Below are positions 45,671 to 54,519 of a DNA stretch of 64,000 bases, in pieces. A program made the position numbers and the translations under genes. Below the pieces are notes generated by a model. That model was not told the DNA's origin and did no database searches. It saw only the letters and a list, made by a program, of their open reading frames with translations. Position 1 is the stretch's first letter, and every line of letters begins with the position of its first letter. Source of the DNA: Oscillatoriales cyanobacterium (GTDB lineage: Bacteria > Cyanobacteriota > Cyanobacteriia > CACIAM-69d); NCBI GenBank assembly GCA_004292515.1, contig RDXB01000041.1, positions 1 through 64,000 of the forward strand, given 5' to 3'.

Positions 45671-46253
45671 GCTTGATTTGATCAAGCCATTCGCCGCCCC
45701 GGAGTCGTTCCCAGGTGTCCGCTAGCTTGTTGAGGCGATCAACCTGCACGTGGAGTTCTCGCTCGGGATAGTCCTGCAACACTTCCAGGAGCGAGAGCTG
45801 CCCATCATCGCGGGCCGCGGCCAGCAAGGCCGTTTTCAGGGATTCGGCGCTGTTGCGACTTTGGGGCGACTGCAAGACTTGGCCCACTTCGCTCAACAGG
45901 GTGCGACCGGGATCGGTGCGGAGGGACAAGTCTAGCCAATCTGCCGACAAGGACACTGGCTGACTAAGGATGCGGCGAATTTTGTCGGGTTTTTGTTGGC
46001 TCAGGAGCAAATAGGTTTCGAGATCTTCGGAGAGTTCGCCGCGATCGACCCAGTTGGTCAGGTCAGCAATGGGCAGCGATCCACCCAAGACCCCGTAGCG
46101 CAAAACCACCGTTTCGGCCGCCAAGCCGATCGCCCCGGTGGCCAGAACGATCGCACTAGCGAGGGGCAGGCTCCAGCGGCGACTCCAGTGGCGACTCCAG
46201 CGGCGACGAGATGGCCGAGTCAGGGGGGCGATCGGGGCGCACAAGATCCACAT
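45666..46253 (-). CDS. DUF1400 (alpha/beta-hydrolase-associated) exported protein
   Basis: 195 residues from the ATG at 46253. The mature part matches the cyanobacterial DUF1400 domain (AETVVLRYGVLGGSLPIADL, DLETYLLLSQQKPDKIRRIL, LSADWLDLSLRTDPGRTLLS), which often precedes an alpha/beta hydrolase; here no hydrolase follows. The N-region is Arg-rich, with SRRWSLPLASAIVLATG, which could be a Tat or Sec signal. The first 98 bases overlap the 3' end of the upstream gene in another frame, inside a set of CTGGAGTCGCCG direct repeats. A later non-ATG start is possible, so the 5' end is uncertain. The stop codon lies in palindromic element F. Confidence 0.7.
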   Translation of the reverse strand: MWILCAPIAPLTRPSRRRWSRHWSRRWSLPLASAIVLATGAIGLAAETVVLRYGVLGGSLPIADLTNWVDRGELSEDLETYLLLSQQKPDKIRRILSQPVSLSADWLDLSLRTDPGRTLLSEVGQVLQSPQSRNSAESLKTALLAAARDDGQLSLLEVLQDYPERELHVQVDRLNKLADTWERLRGGEWLDQIKP

Positions 46254-47016
46254 CGGGCAACTCAGGGGTAGGGGGAACCGGGCGGGAATTGACGGGCGAT
46301 TGGCGTTGGCTGGGGCGGGGAAGGTCATCGCGCCAGGGGCCGAGTAGTTGCACCGACACCCAGGTGTAGCCCGCATAGGCCGGCACGATCGCCATAGCCA
46401 ACAGGGCCGCCAACCCACCCAACAGTCGGGGATTCCAAGGGGGGCGGTAGCTGGTGCGGTAGGGATCGAAGGGCAGGCTAGCCGGATCGAGATCCTCGCG
46501 CAGGTGGCTAGGCCGCTTGAATCGCACCCGGCGATGGTCAAACTTTTCCAGCAAAATCCAACCGGCCAGGGCTTCCTCGCGACAAAGTTGGGCAAAGGTG
46601 GCGGGATTGCCAAAAATCGGCCGCTTTGACCGCACAATCTTGTACTCCCACTCGATCGCCTGGCGCTCAGAGGGGGCCGCTTCCAAGGGCGGCAGGGCCA
46701 TGATGGCGGGGTCGATCGGCCGATGTAGGTTTCGCAAAAAGGCCACGCAATCGGTTAAATCCGGCAGGTCTGCCAAGTCTGGCTGCCCCGACTCCCACCC
46801 ATCGCGACGCAATGTGGACTGGGATCGGACCACCTCAGTCACGGACAAGGGCACCGACAAGGGGCGATCGGCTTGCACCCAAAACGAGGCAGCGTCGCGA
46901 TCGCCCCTATCCCGATCGCCCCTATCCCGATCGCCCTCGGGTTGGCCGTCTTGGTAGTGCTCAAAGCCCTCTTCGTAAATCTCTTCCGAAGGATGGGGGC
47001 TGGGTTGCGCCGTCAT
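46156..47016 (-). CDS. Single-pass membrane protein with DUF4177-like domain
   Basis: 286 residues. The N-terminus is acidic with GDRDRGDRD repeats (28-41) encoded by HIP1-like DNA repeats. Residues about 120-170 (IEWEYKIVRSKRPIFGNPAT...EEALAGWILLEKFDHRRVRF) resemble the DUF4177 domain. One membrane helix follows (about 203-222; LLGGLAALLAMAIVPAYAGY). The C-terminus is Pro-rich, ending in SPLE repeats. Function unknown. It is divergent from the LysM gene and probably co-transcribed with the overlapping DUF1400 gene. Confidence 0.72.
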   Translation of the reverse strand: MTAQPSPHPSEEIYEEGFEHYQDGQPEGDRDRGDRDRGDRDAASFWVQADRPLSVPLSVTEVVRSQSTLRRDGWESGQPDLADLPDLTDCVAFLRNLHRPIDPAIMALPPLEAAPSERQAIEWEYKIVRSKRPIFGNPATFAQLCREEALAGWILLEKFDHRRVRFKRPSHLREDLDPASLPFDPYRTSYRPPWNPRLLGGLAALLAMAIVPAYAGYTWVSVQLLGPWRDDLPRPSQRQSPVNSRPVPPTPELPDVDLVRPDRPPDSAISSPLESPLESPLEPAPR

Positions 47017-47085
47017 GGCTGCTGAGTGCCTGTGAAATGCGTATGGTGGAAGGTGTACTTGCTGAACGTACTGAGACTTGGCGAG

Positions 47086-48141
47086 ATGGGCCTCATTGTA
47101 TCCGAGTTATTCTGCGCCATTGGTCGGGCGCTTGGGGGGCAATCATTCCCAGATCGACCGCCCCGTGGGTGGCGCATGGGGCTGGTGGTTTTGGGGGCGA
47201 TCGGTTGGAGCTGGAGCGGATTGCCGATCGCCCCGGCCCAGACCAGCGAAGCCAACCCCTGTGGCCCGGCCATTTTGGAACGACTCGATCGGCATCGGCT
47301 AGCCGCCGGAGAAACCGTCGAAACCCTGGCCAGTCGATATAACCTGCTACCCAGTACCCTATTGGCCTTCAACCCCAGCCTGCGCAGTGGCCAACGCCCC
47401 AAACCCGGCACGGAAATTTTGATTCCGCCGATTAACGGCATTCGGGTGGAAACCCAACCGGGCGACACCTGGCAGTCGATCGCCCAGCAATATCGCGTGC
47501 GGGCCGACTCGCTCTTTACAGTCAACGGCTGCCAGCCTCGCCCCGCCGCCAGCGTCTTTGTGCCCGGTGTGCTGTGGTCGCCGATCGACCCGGGCACCGT
47601 TGCACCCCCCAGCGCCAACGACCCCGACAACAATTTGGTGCGCTATCCCCTATCGGAACCAGCCCGGACGATCGCCGACTTTGGTTGGCAACTCAGCAAC
47701 GGCATCGAGGGCGGCGAGGCCACCTTCAACAGTCACATCATTCTGCAAGGGCGACCCAGCGCCGTGGTGTTGGCAGCGGGGCCCGGCACCATCGCCTTTG
47801 TGGGCAACAATGCCAGCTATCCGGGGCAGTTGGTGGTGATCAATCATCAGGGTGGCCGCCAAACCCGCTATGCCAACCTGGGAGCCTTGTCGGTGCAGCG
47901 GGGTCAGCGGGTGAATGCGGGGGCCCGCCTGGGAACGCTGCCCAGCCAGCCGGCCAATGGGCGATCGTCCCTCTGGTTTGAGGTGCGCTACAACTCGTCG
48001 GTGGGCTGGATTGCCCAAAATCCCAACCCCTATTTGCAGCGGATGCAAACCCGATCGACCCCGGCCCCAGCTCCGGCCCCAGCCCCGGCCGCGCGATCGC
48101 CCCAACCCACCCCCCGGCCGCCCCAACGGCAACGGCCATAA
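47086..48141 (+). CDS. LysM protein with catalytically dead M23 (LytM-like) domain
   Basis: 351 residues from the ATG at 47086; Met31 (47176), directly before the signal segment GLVVLGAIGWSWSGLPIAPA, is an alternative. Two LysM-type glycan-binding stretches (about 65-115 and 118-162; GETVETLASRYNLLPSTLLA, QPGDTWQSIAQQYRVRADSL) precede an M23-like domain (about 200-320). The metal ligands of M23 peptidases are replaced: Asn215 and Ile219 for the His and Asp of HxxxD, Asn264 for the following His, and SLWFEV (295-300) for HLHFEI. It is therefore probably a non-enzymatic activator of cell-wall amidases, like EnvC or NlpD (inferred). The tail is Pro/Ala-rich. Confidence 0.83.
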   Translation: MGLIVSELFCAIGRALGGQSFPDRPPRGWRMGLVVLGAIGWSWSGLPIAPAQTSEANPCGPAILERLDRHRLAAGETVETLASRYNLLPSTLLAFNPSLRSGQRPKPGTEILIPPINGIRVETQPGDTWQSIAQQYRVRADSLFTVNGCQPRPAASVFVPGVLWSPIDPGTVAPPSANDPDNNLVRYPLSEPARTIADFGWQLSNGIEGGEATFNSHIILQGRPSAVVLAAGPGTIAFVGNNASYPGQLVVINHQGGRQTRYANLGALSVQRGQRVNAGARLGTLPSQPANGRSSLWFEVRYNSSVGWIAQNPNPYLQRMQTRSTPAPAPAPAPAARSPQPTPRPPQRQRP

Positions 48142-48251
48142 GCTTTGAAATGCCGTGCTTTCAGGAATTAGCCCGATCGCTCAATTGACCGCGATCGCCC
48201 AACCCGATAAGGTTCTAGGAAGAAATTTGTAGCGCAACGAGCCCCCGAACC

Positions 48252-48983
48252 TTGGCTAAGACCGTCATTGCAGGCAACTGGAAAATGTACAAAACCCAGG
48301 CGGAAACCCTGGAGTTTTTGAAGCCCTTCGTTGAGGAAATCACCGAGACCCCCGACGATCGCGAAATCGTGCTCTGTGTTCCCTTTACGGATTTGACCGT
48401 GCTGTCCAATGCCCTTCACGGCAGCCGCATTCGCATTGGTGCACAGAACGTGCATTGGGAAACCAGTGGTGCCTATACCGGCGAAATTGCTGCGGAAATG
48501 TTGACCGAATTAGGTGTGCGCTACGTGGTAGTGGGCCACAGCGAACGCCGGCAATATTTTGGGGAAACGGACGACACCGTGAACCGCCGTCTGAAAGCAG
48601 CCCAAGCGGCCGGTTTGACTCCGATTTTGTGCGTGGGCGAAACCAAGCAGCAGCGCGACGCGGGCGAAACCGAGGCGCATATTGCCCAACAATTAAAGGC
48701 AGGGTTGGTGGGCGTGCACCTGAGCAACTTGGTCATTGCTTACGAACCAATTTGGGCGATCGGCACGGGTGAAACTTGTGAATCAAAAGAAGCCAACCGC
48801 GTGGTTGGCTGGATTCGCGACCAACTGAATGGTGAAGATCTACCGATTCAATACGGCGGCTCGGTGAAGCCCGAGTTGATCGATGAGATCATGGCCCAGC
48901 CGGAAATCAACGGCGTATTGGTAGGTGGGGCGAGCCTTGATCCGATCGGCTTTGGCCGGATTGTGAATTTCCAACCGGCCTGA
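48252..48983 (+). CDS. tpiA: Triosephosphate isomerase
   Basis: 243 residues. It interconverts dihydroxyacetone phosphate and glyceraldehyde 3-phosphate in the Calvin cycle and glycolysis. Signatures: [19 protein letters not shown] with the catalytic Lys, [14 protein letters not shown] with the electrophilic His, [11 protein letters not shown] with the catalytic Glu, and YGGSVKPE and [11 protein letters not shown] at the phosphate loop. The start appears to be TTG at 48252, since no ATG is available in frame. The stop is followed immediately by palindromic element G. Confidence 0.95.
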   Translation: MAKTVIAGNWKMYKTQAETLEFLKPFVEEITETPDDREIVLCVPFTDLTVLSNALHGSRIRIGAQNVHWETSGAYTGEIAAEMLTELGVRYVVVGHSERRQYFGETDDTVNRRLKAAQAAGLTPILCVGETKQQRDAGETEAHIAQQLKAGLVGVHLSNLVIAYEPIWAIGTGETCESKEANRVVGWIRDQLNGEDLPIQYGGSVKPELIDEIMAQPEINGVLVGGASLDPIGFGRIVNFQPA

Positions 48984-49065
48984 GGGGTCTCGTCAAATTG
49001 CCTGAAACCCTGATGCTGTCGTTCCGAAATTGTGCGGGACAAGGGGCTTCAATCCCTTGTCGGCC
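48981..49065. repeat. Palindromic element, copy G (core 49040-49059, degenerate)
   Basis: TGAGGGGTCTCGTCAAATTG, then CCTGAAACCCTGATGCTGTCG, and CAAGGGGCTTCAATCCCTTG. It aligns along its length with the copy behind the gene at 20026. It begins at the tpiA stop codon. Confidence 0.7.
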
Positions 49066-49207
49066 GTGGCTGGGACATGAACCAGCAACCGTTTCCGCCT
49101 GCCCCCAGGCAGTGGGGATGCACCCTCAGCCCGGAACTTAGACCCGGAAAGCCCTTAAGATCGATGCGGACGCGATCCGCAAGTTTCCCGAGACCCTAGT
49201 TGAGGCG

Positions 49208-51370
49208 ATGATTGAGGCGATGATTGAGGCGATCGTCACGTTGCGCCAAATTCTGCGTCGCTGGTGGTCAGGATTCACCCTGCAAACCCGCCTGATGGCA
49301 GTGGCCACCCTGGTCGTATCCCTACTGACCAGCGGCCTAACCTTTTGGGCGGTGAACACTATCCAGCAAGATGCCCGGCTCAATGACACCCGCTTTGGGC
49401 GCGATTTGGGCTTGCTGTTGGCGGCCAACACGGCTCCACTAGTGGCCGAGCAGGATCTGGGCGGTTTGGCCCGGTTCTCGCGTCGGTTCTACAACAGCAC
49501 CTCCAGCGTCCGCTATCTGCTCTATGCCGATGCGGATGGGGATATTTTTTACGGGATTCCCTTTTCCGATGCAGAGGTGCAAAGTTCTCTCACCCTGCGT
49601 CGCCGGATTCAGTTGCCGCCGGACTATGCCGCCGATCTCGATCGCCCCTTGGTGCGCCAGCATTTGACCCCCAACGGGCAAGTCACCGATGTGTTTGTGC
49701 CCCTCACCCACGAAGGCGACTATCTGGGGGTGCTGGCGGTGGGCACCAATCCTAACCCGACGGTGGTGGCCTCATCAGGCCTGACCCGGGATGTGACGAT
49801 CGCGGTGTTTGTCTCGATTTGGGTGATGGTGATTTTGGGGGCCGTGTTCAATGCCTTGACGATCACCAAGCCGATCAAAGAACTGTCGTTGGGGGTGAAA
49901 AGCATCACCGCTGGGAACTTCCAGCAACGGATTGATCTGCCCTTTGGCGGGGAACTAGGCGAGCTGATCGCCAGCTTCAACGACATGGCCGAGCGGCTCC
50001 AGCGCTACGAGGAGCAAAATATTGAGGAGCTGACCGCCAGCAAAGCCAAGCTAGAAACTCTGATCGCCACGATCGCCGATGGGGCCTTGCTGCTGGATAC
50101 GGATTTGCAGGTGGTGTTGGTGAATCCGACGGCGCGGCAGATTTTTGGCTGGGACGAGGAAGCGGCGATCGCTCACCAATCCGATGGCAAAAATGCCCTC
50201 TATGAATTTCCGCCCGAGGTGCAAGTAAAGCTGACCCGCCCGCTGTATCAGTTGGTGGAAGGGCAAATGGACGAGGGCGAAGAGTTTCGGATTACGTTGC
50301 AGGAGCCGGTGAAGCGCACCATTCGGATTTTGCTGTCGCCGGTTTTGTCCCAGCGGGCGATCGGGGAGGGTTATTTGTGCAACACCTGCGATCGCCACCA
50401 GCAAGATCGCTGTAGCAACCCCCAGCGGCCGCACCTGCGCGAATGCAGTTTATATGTGGATGTCGATCGCGCCGAGCCAGGTGAGCGCTACCGGGAAAGC
50501 ATCCGGGGCATTGCCATGACGGTGCAAGACATCACCCGCGAAGTGGCCCTCAACGAAGCCAAGAGCCAGTTCATTAGCAACGTTTCCCACGAACTACGCA
50601 CGCCCCTGTTCAACATCAAATCTTTCATTGAAACCCTGCATGACTATGGTGATGAACTGTCGCCGGAACAGCAGCGGGAATTTTTGGATACGGCTAACCG
50701 CGAGACCGATCGCCTCACCCGCTTGGTCAACGACGTATTGGATTTGTCGCGGCTGGAGTCTAGCCGGGTTTATAACTTTGACCCGATCGATTTGGTGCAA
50801 CCGATCGAACAGACCCTGCGTACCTACCAGCTCAATGCCCGCGATAAGGGGATCGAGCTGACCCAAGATGTGGCGACCGGGTTGCCGCCCGTGTTGGGTA
50901 ACTACGACCTGCTGCTTCAGGTCTTTGCCAACTTGGTCGGCAATGCGCTCAAATTCACGCTCAAGGGCGGTCAGGTAATCATCCGGGCCTACATCCCAGC
51001 CGACCCCCAAGCGCCACCGGCCCTTTGGCCCATGTGTCCCATGAATGCCCCACCGATCGCCCCTCAGACGACGGCTCCCACAGTGGTGCGTGTTGAGATT
51101 GCTGATACGGGAATTGGGATTGGCCCGGAAGATCGCAATGCCATTTTCGATCGGTTTTATCGTGTGGAAAATCGTGTCCACACCCTGGAGGGAACGGGGC
51201 TGGGCCTGTCGATCGTCCGCAACATCATCGACAAGCACCAAAGCCAAGTGCAACTGATCAGCGAAGTGGGCGTGGGCACCATTTTTTGGTTTGATCTGCT
51301 GATTTACCGGGAGGATATGCCCCAGCCAGTGCCGCCGAATGGCAGTTTGTCTACTTCCCTGTTGGGCTAG
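49208..51370 (+). CDS. nblS: Sensor histidine kinase NblS (Hik33/DspA)
   Basis: 720 residues. NblS controls high-light, nutrient-stress and phycobilisome-degradation genes through RpaB and related regulators. The layout is classical: membrane segment 1 (about 30-50), a periplasmic sensor loop (FGRDLGLLLAANTAPLV, FYNSTSSVRYLLYADADGDI), membrane segment 2 (about 197-217), HAMP (about 218-272), PAS (about 285-440, with a Cys-rich insert CNTCDRHQQDRC), HisKA with SNVSHELRTP and the phospho-accepting His461, then HATPase (NLVGNALKFT, DTGIGI, GTGLGLS). The start region contains ATGATTGAGGCG twice, so either of two ATGs may be used. Confidence 0.95.
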   Translation: MIEAMIEAIVTLRQILRRWWSGFTLQTRLMAVATLVVSLLTSGLTFWAVNTIQQDARLNDTRFGRDLGLLLAANTAPLVAEQDLGGLARFSRRFYNSTSSVRYLLYADADGDIFYGIPFSDAEVQSSLTLRRRIQLPPDYAADLDRPLVRQHLTPNGQVTDVFVPLTHEGDYLGVLAVGTNPNPTVVASSGLTRDVTIAVFVSIWVMVILGAVFNALTITKPIKELSLGVKSITAGNFQQRIDLPFGGELGELIASFNDMAERLQRYEEQNIEELTASKAKLETLIATIADGALLLDTDLQVVLVNPTARQIFGWDEEAAIAHQSDGKNALYEFPPEVQVKLTRPLYQLVEGQMDEGEEFRITLQEPVKRTIRILLSPVLSQRAIGEGYLCNTCDRHQQDRCSNPQRPHLRECSLYVDVDRAEPGERYRESIRGIAMTVQDITREVALNEAKSQFISNVSHELRTPLFNIKSFIETLHDYGDELSPEQQREFLDTANRETDRLTRLVNDVLDLSRLESSRVYNFDPIDLVQPIEQTLRTYQLNARDKGIELTQDVATGLPPVLGNYDLLLQVFANLVGNALKFTLKGGQVIIRAYIPADPQAPPALWPMCPMNAPPIAPQTTAPTVVRVEIADTGIGIGPEDRNAIFDRFYRVENRVHTLEGTGLGLSIVRNIIDKHQSQVQLISEVGVGTIFWFDLLIYREDMPQPVPPNGSLSTSLLG

Positions 51371-51513
51371 AACGGTTAGCGGTGGTTTTTGAGGGCGATC
51401 GCCGCAGCTTGGATTGACGGTTCCTAGCCCACAAGGGTCGATCGCCCGTGCTAGCCTAACGATTGTTGGCGGGGCACAGCGCGGCCCTGGTAGGGATACG
51501 GAGTGATCGCCCA

Positions 51514-51852
51514 ATGGATGGAAATAACTGGCTGCAACAATTGCTGACCTTGGGTTTGGGCACAACGGCGATCGTGGCCGAACGGCTGAAGGACGCAAGT
51601 GATGAATGGGTTCGCAGCGGCCGGCTGGATCCTGACCAAGCTCGCAAGGTGGTCGATGACCTGATGCAGCGGTTGCAATCGGGGGCCAATCCGTCGCCGA
51701 CAGAAAGCTTTGACGTATTGATTCAGCAGCAATTTCGCAAGGTGATGAAAGACTTTGGTGTGCCCGATCGCTCCGAAGTAGACGAGCTGCGGGGGCGAAT
51801 CGATCGCCTGGAACGGCAGGTGCGAGATCTGGAAAATCGGCTGTGGCGCTAG
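51514..51852 (+). CDS. Phasin-like coiled-coil protein
   Basis: 112 residues from the ATG at 51514. The N-terminal amphipathic helix (WLQQLLTLGLGTTAIVAERL) resembles phasins (PHA granule-associated proteins), followed by SGRLDPDQARKVVDDLMQRL and a C-terminal coiled coil with regular heptads (ELRGRIDRLERQVRDLENRL). Phasins coat polyhydroxyalkanoate granules, but similar proteins occur in cyanobacteria without PHA genes, so the assignment is by family likeness. Small, soluble, stand-alone. Confidence 0.75.
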   Translation: MDGNNWLQQLLTLGLGTTAIVAERLKDASDEWVRSGRLDPDQARKVVDDLMQRLQSGANPSPTESFDVLIQQQFRKVMKDFGVPDRSEVDELRGRIDRLERQVRDLENRLWR

Positions 51853-51935
51853 GGCGATCGACCGACCAACCGCTGGAATCCTGCGCAACGAATCCGCCAT
51901 AATCAATACCGCCTGATGATCCAATCATTCACCGA

Positions 51936-51943
51936 GGAAGGAG
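51936..51943 (+). promoter_or_regulatory. Ribosome-binding site that fixes a TTG start
   Basis: GGAAGGAG seven bases before the TTG at 51951. No ATG in frame precedes the FKBP signal segment, so this site supports the unusual start. Confidence 0.8.
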
Positions 51944-51950
51944 ATCGATC

Positions 51951-52565
51951 TTGCGTGATGTTTTGATTAGCTTTGGGGTGATGGTGGTTTGTCTGGTTGC
52001 CGTGCTGGCGGTGACCTTCACAGGCAAAACCCCTACCGCTGAAGCCAACCCCCTCTCTGGTCAGCCCGTTGCCGAAGCCACGGCCAACGGCTCCAAACTC
52101 GCATCCCGCTTGATTAGCGATGCGGCTGCCCAACTGCGATCGCCCGAGATTGCCGCCCAACCCACCGATTCTGCCACCCCCGAGGAGACCGCCCCCGTGT
52201 CTGAGCCGAGCAACAGCGACAAACTCATCACCACTGAGTCTGGTTTGCAATACGAAGACATCGTACTGGGCACGGGCGCAGAGCCACGAGCAGGACAAAC
52301 GGTTTATGTTCACTACACGGGCACTTTGACCGATGGCACTAAGTTCGACAGCTCGCGCGATCGCAACCAACCCTTTAGCTTCCCGATCGGCACGGGCCGT
52401 GTGATCAAGGGCTGGGATGAAGGCGTGATTTCGATGCGCGTAGGCGGTCAGCGTCGGCTGGTAATTCCGTCGGAGCTGGGCTATGGTGCGCGCGGCGCGG
52501 GTGGGGTGATTCCGCCCAATGCCACGTTGATTTTTGATGTGGAACTGTTGAGGATTGGTGGCTAG
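51951..52565 (+). CDS. FKBP-type peptidyl-prolyl cis-trans isomerase, exported
   Basis: 204 residues from a TTG with a strong ribosome-binding site. An N-terminal signal or anchor segment (VLISFGVMVVCLVAVLAVTF) is followed by an Ala/Ser/Pro-rich spacer and a complete FKBP domain (about 92-204): GLQYEDIVLGTGAEPRAGQT, VYVHYTGTLTDGTKFDSSRD, IGTGRVIKGWDEGV, GGQRRLVIPSELGYG and IPPNATLIFDVELL. The residues lining the FK506 pocket (Y, F, D, V/I, W, Y, F) are present. It assists folding of periplasmic or lumenal proteins. Two hairpin repeats follow the stop. Confidence 0.93.
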   Translation: MRDVLISFGVMVVCLVAVLAVTFTGKTPTAEANPLSGQPVAEATANGSKLASRLISDAAAQLRSPEIAAQPTDSATPEETAPVSEPSNSDKLITTESGLQYEDIVLGTGAEPRAGQTVYVHYTGTLTDGTKFDSSRDRNQPFSFPIGTGRVIKGWDEGVISMRVGGQRRLVIPSELGYGARGAGGVIPPNATLIFDVELLRIGG

Positions 52566-52579
52566 GCGAATCCGAATCT

Positions 52580-52630
52580 GAGGGGCAAGTTTTGCCCTAC
52601 AAAACAGGGGCAGGTTTCAAGCCTGCCCCT
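52580..52630. repeat. Two hairpin repeats behind the FKBP gene
   Basis: AGGGGCAAGTTTTGCCCTA and AGGGGCAGG-TTTCAAG-CCTGCCCCT, each a clear hairpin. The second resembles short palindromes commonly dispersed in cyanobacterial genomes. A direct repeat (CTGGGGGAACCAT twice) follows at about 52638-52670. Confidence 0.65.
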
Positions 52631-52725
52631 ACCCATTTCTGGGGGAACCATTTTCTGGGGGAACCATCAAGTTTTTGGCTGGTGCTAGTTCGATTAGCGA
52701 GAGCGATATCCAATAGCCCAATGCA

Positions 52726-53325
52726 CTATTGAAAAATATCGATCGCCCGTACAAACATGCTAGCTCCGTAGGCTTGGATATCGCTGTTGTTTAGGGCTGG
52801 GCTGGCATCAATCCAATCTTGAATCGTAAAGGCAAACCGAATCCAGAAGGTTAATAGAAAGTGACTGAGCACCCACAGGGACAGGGGGACACGCTCTTTG
52901 ACAGGGACTTTGTAACGGGATAGGGTCGGTTTGCTGAGAAAGTCTTGGACAATTTTGATGGCGATCGAACTGAGGGGAAAAGTTAAGCAAGCTAGGTAGA
53001 GGGCCTGTTCAGTGTTCGTGGTGTTGTCTGCTGACAAAAACCGATAGAGCAGCAAGGAACATAGCCCGCCCGCCATCCAAGGCCCCAGCGATATACTGCG
53101 AATCTGAATCGGCTTTTGTTCGATTGACCAAATCACACCTGCCATGGCCAACATCAAGGCACTAAATCCTGAAAAGGTGCGTTGGAGTTCTGGGCTACCT
53201 AACCCAAATCGTGCCACCAGCGAAAGCACGAGGCAGATCACGCTGATCCATAGCAAGGTCTGCCAAGAAAAGGGTTTCTTGGGTTGAATAATTTTCCAAA
53301 ATTCAGTGCGAATATCCTTAATCAT
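52726..53325 (-). CDS. DUF5357/FraD-like membrane protein
   Basis: 199 residues with about five membrane segments: LLWISVICLVLSLVARFGLG, FSGFSALMLAMAGVIWSIE, GPWMAGGLCSLLLYRFLS, ALYLACLTFPLSSIAIKIV and VLSHFLLTFWIRFAFTI. Its position beside a FraC-like gene and its membrane layout suggest the FraD/DUF5357 group, which forms septal junctions between cells of filaments. It lacks the long periplasmic coiled-coil C-terminus of heterocyst-formers' FraD, so it would be a short form. The family assignment is by layout and weak similarity, not by a strong motif. Confidence 0.55.
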   Translation of the reverse strand: MIKDIRTEFWKIIQPKKPFSWQTLLWISVICLVLSLVARFGLGSPELQRTFSGFSALMLAMAGVIWSIEQKPIQIRSISLGPWMAGGLCSLLLYRFLSADNTTNTEQALYLACLTFPLSSIAIKIVQDFLSKPTLSRYKVPVKERVPLSLWVLSHFLLTFWIRFAFTIQDWIDASPALNNSDIQAYGASMFVRAIDIFQ

Positions 53326-53408
53326 GGCGCAACAGGTTGGGGCGAGAAGGTGACATGAGCAATGGGCCGGGCAATGAAACTAGGGAGGGGGCCACGCCAG
53401 ATCCATGG

Positions 53409-53503
53409 TTATACCAATTTCGATTACCCATGCTACAAATCCTGCGCTGAAACCCTTGTCGAACAAGAGTCTTGAGTAGCATCAATTTACAAAATTGGTA
53501 TTA
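53409..53503 (+). repeat. Dispersed element with AATACCAATTT ends, copy 3
   Basis: TTATACCAATTTCGATTACC...CTACAAATCCTGCG...CTTGTCGAACAAGAGTCTTGA...TACAAAATTGGTATTA. This is the cleanest copy: 95 bp with 12-bp inverted ends. It lies 11 bp behind the FraC-like stop and separates it from the FraD-like gene. Confidence 0.85.
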
Positions 53504-53514
53504 GCCCAGAGAGT

Positions 53515-54090
53515 TTAGGCTTGGCGCATGGCAAACAAAATCGTTTGAATCGCAATTACGAGGGCCCCAATGCCGGTGCTGGCAATGTGTCCCCAAAAAA
53601 TGGTTTTTTTCGCTAGTTCGCCTTGGATTTCTTGGTAGCGCTGAAAGAAGGTTTGCAAACGCCCCCGAGTGGTTAGGGTCAAGGAGCGATCAGTGTCTGC
53701 GCCTTCGCTGATCCCTAAGTCCGAGCCAGGGGCGGGATATTTCAAAAGCAGATCCAAGATTTGGACGGCGATCGCCTTCAGCTCCAAGACCAGAAAAAAC
53801 ACCACCGGCACCACTACCAACAGCCAGTTGTTCAGCTCGCTCGACCACACCCCCTGCAAGATCAGTGCTTGCAAGTCGGCCTGCATGGCGGCCGGCAAAA
53901 AGTCGTAGCTCAAGAAAAAGCAAGTCCACCCCATGCACAGGACTAGCAATTCCATGGTGGCGGCATATTCCACGCTGCGACGCTGACTCATGCCCGCCAA
54001 GCGATTGAACACCGTTGCTTCACTGGCGATCGCAATCATCAGAAACAGAATCTGAAAAATAATGGTGGGGAGGGGCAAGATCAGATGCAT
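53515..54090 (-). CDS. fraC: FraC-like filament integrity protein
   Basis: 191 residues with about four membrane segments. The N-terminal part (PTIIFQILFLMIAIASEATV, then RRSVEYAATMELLVLCMGW) matches my memory of FraC, the septal protein needed for filament integrity and intercellular exchange in Anabaena. LLVVVPVVFFLVLELKAIAV and the C-terminal IASTGIGALVIAIQTILFA complete the membrane layout. A charged loop (about 115-165) is cytoplasmic. It is followed by the FraD-like gene in the same direction, as in the fraC-fraD operon, but with 189 bp and a dispersed element between them. Confidence 0.65.
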   Translation of the reverse strand: MHLILPLPTIIFQILFLMIAIASEATVFNRLAGMSQRRSVEYAATMELLVLCMGWTCFFLSYDFLPAAMQADLQALILQGVWSSELNNWLLVVVPVVFFLVLELKAIAVQILDLLLKYPAPGSDLGISEGADTDRSLTLTTRGRLQTFFQRYQEIQGELAKKTIFWGHIASTGIGALVIAIQTILFAMRQA

Positions 54091-54519
54091 AGGTTCAGGC
54101 GCTTGTGTCGGCAGTTGGGCGGATGGTGGTGGGTAGGCGAGTTAGGCCGCGAGCAGGGTGCAACAATTGGGGATGTCAGTAATTGGGGATGTGAGTAATT
54201 GGGGATGTCAGGGGAGTGTGGGTGATGGGAGTGTGGGTGCTGCTGGGGGTTTTAAGCACTGATTTTACCCGGCGATTTTGCTAGCGATCGGAATTTTATC
54301 GCTCCCCTTTAGCTGCAAGGCGGTCAAAAGCGTCACTAGCGTCACTGTAGGGGGCTTGGATCGAGGGCTGTCCCTTGGATGGGGGCGATCGATGGGGGTG
54401 ATCGCGCCGATCGGCAGTCACTGGCGGGGCGATCGGTCGCTGGCGGTTCGGTCTAAGATCCTAAACGCAATTAGTCCAGCAATTATTTAGCAACCTTCAG
54501 CATCGTTTCTAGCATTGGC

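Noticed and set aside
50594-51928. 444-codon minus-strand frame over nblS, the gap and the phasin-like gene
   Set aside because: It crosses two plus-strand genes with clear family motifs and has no motif of its own.
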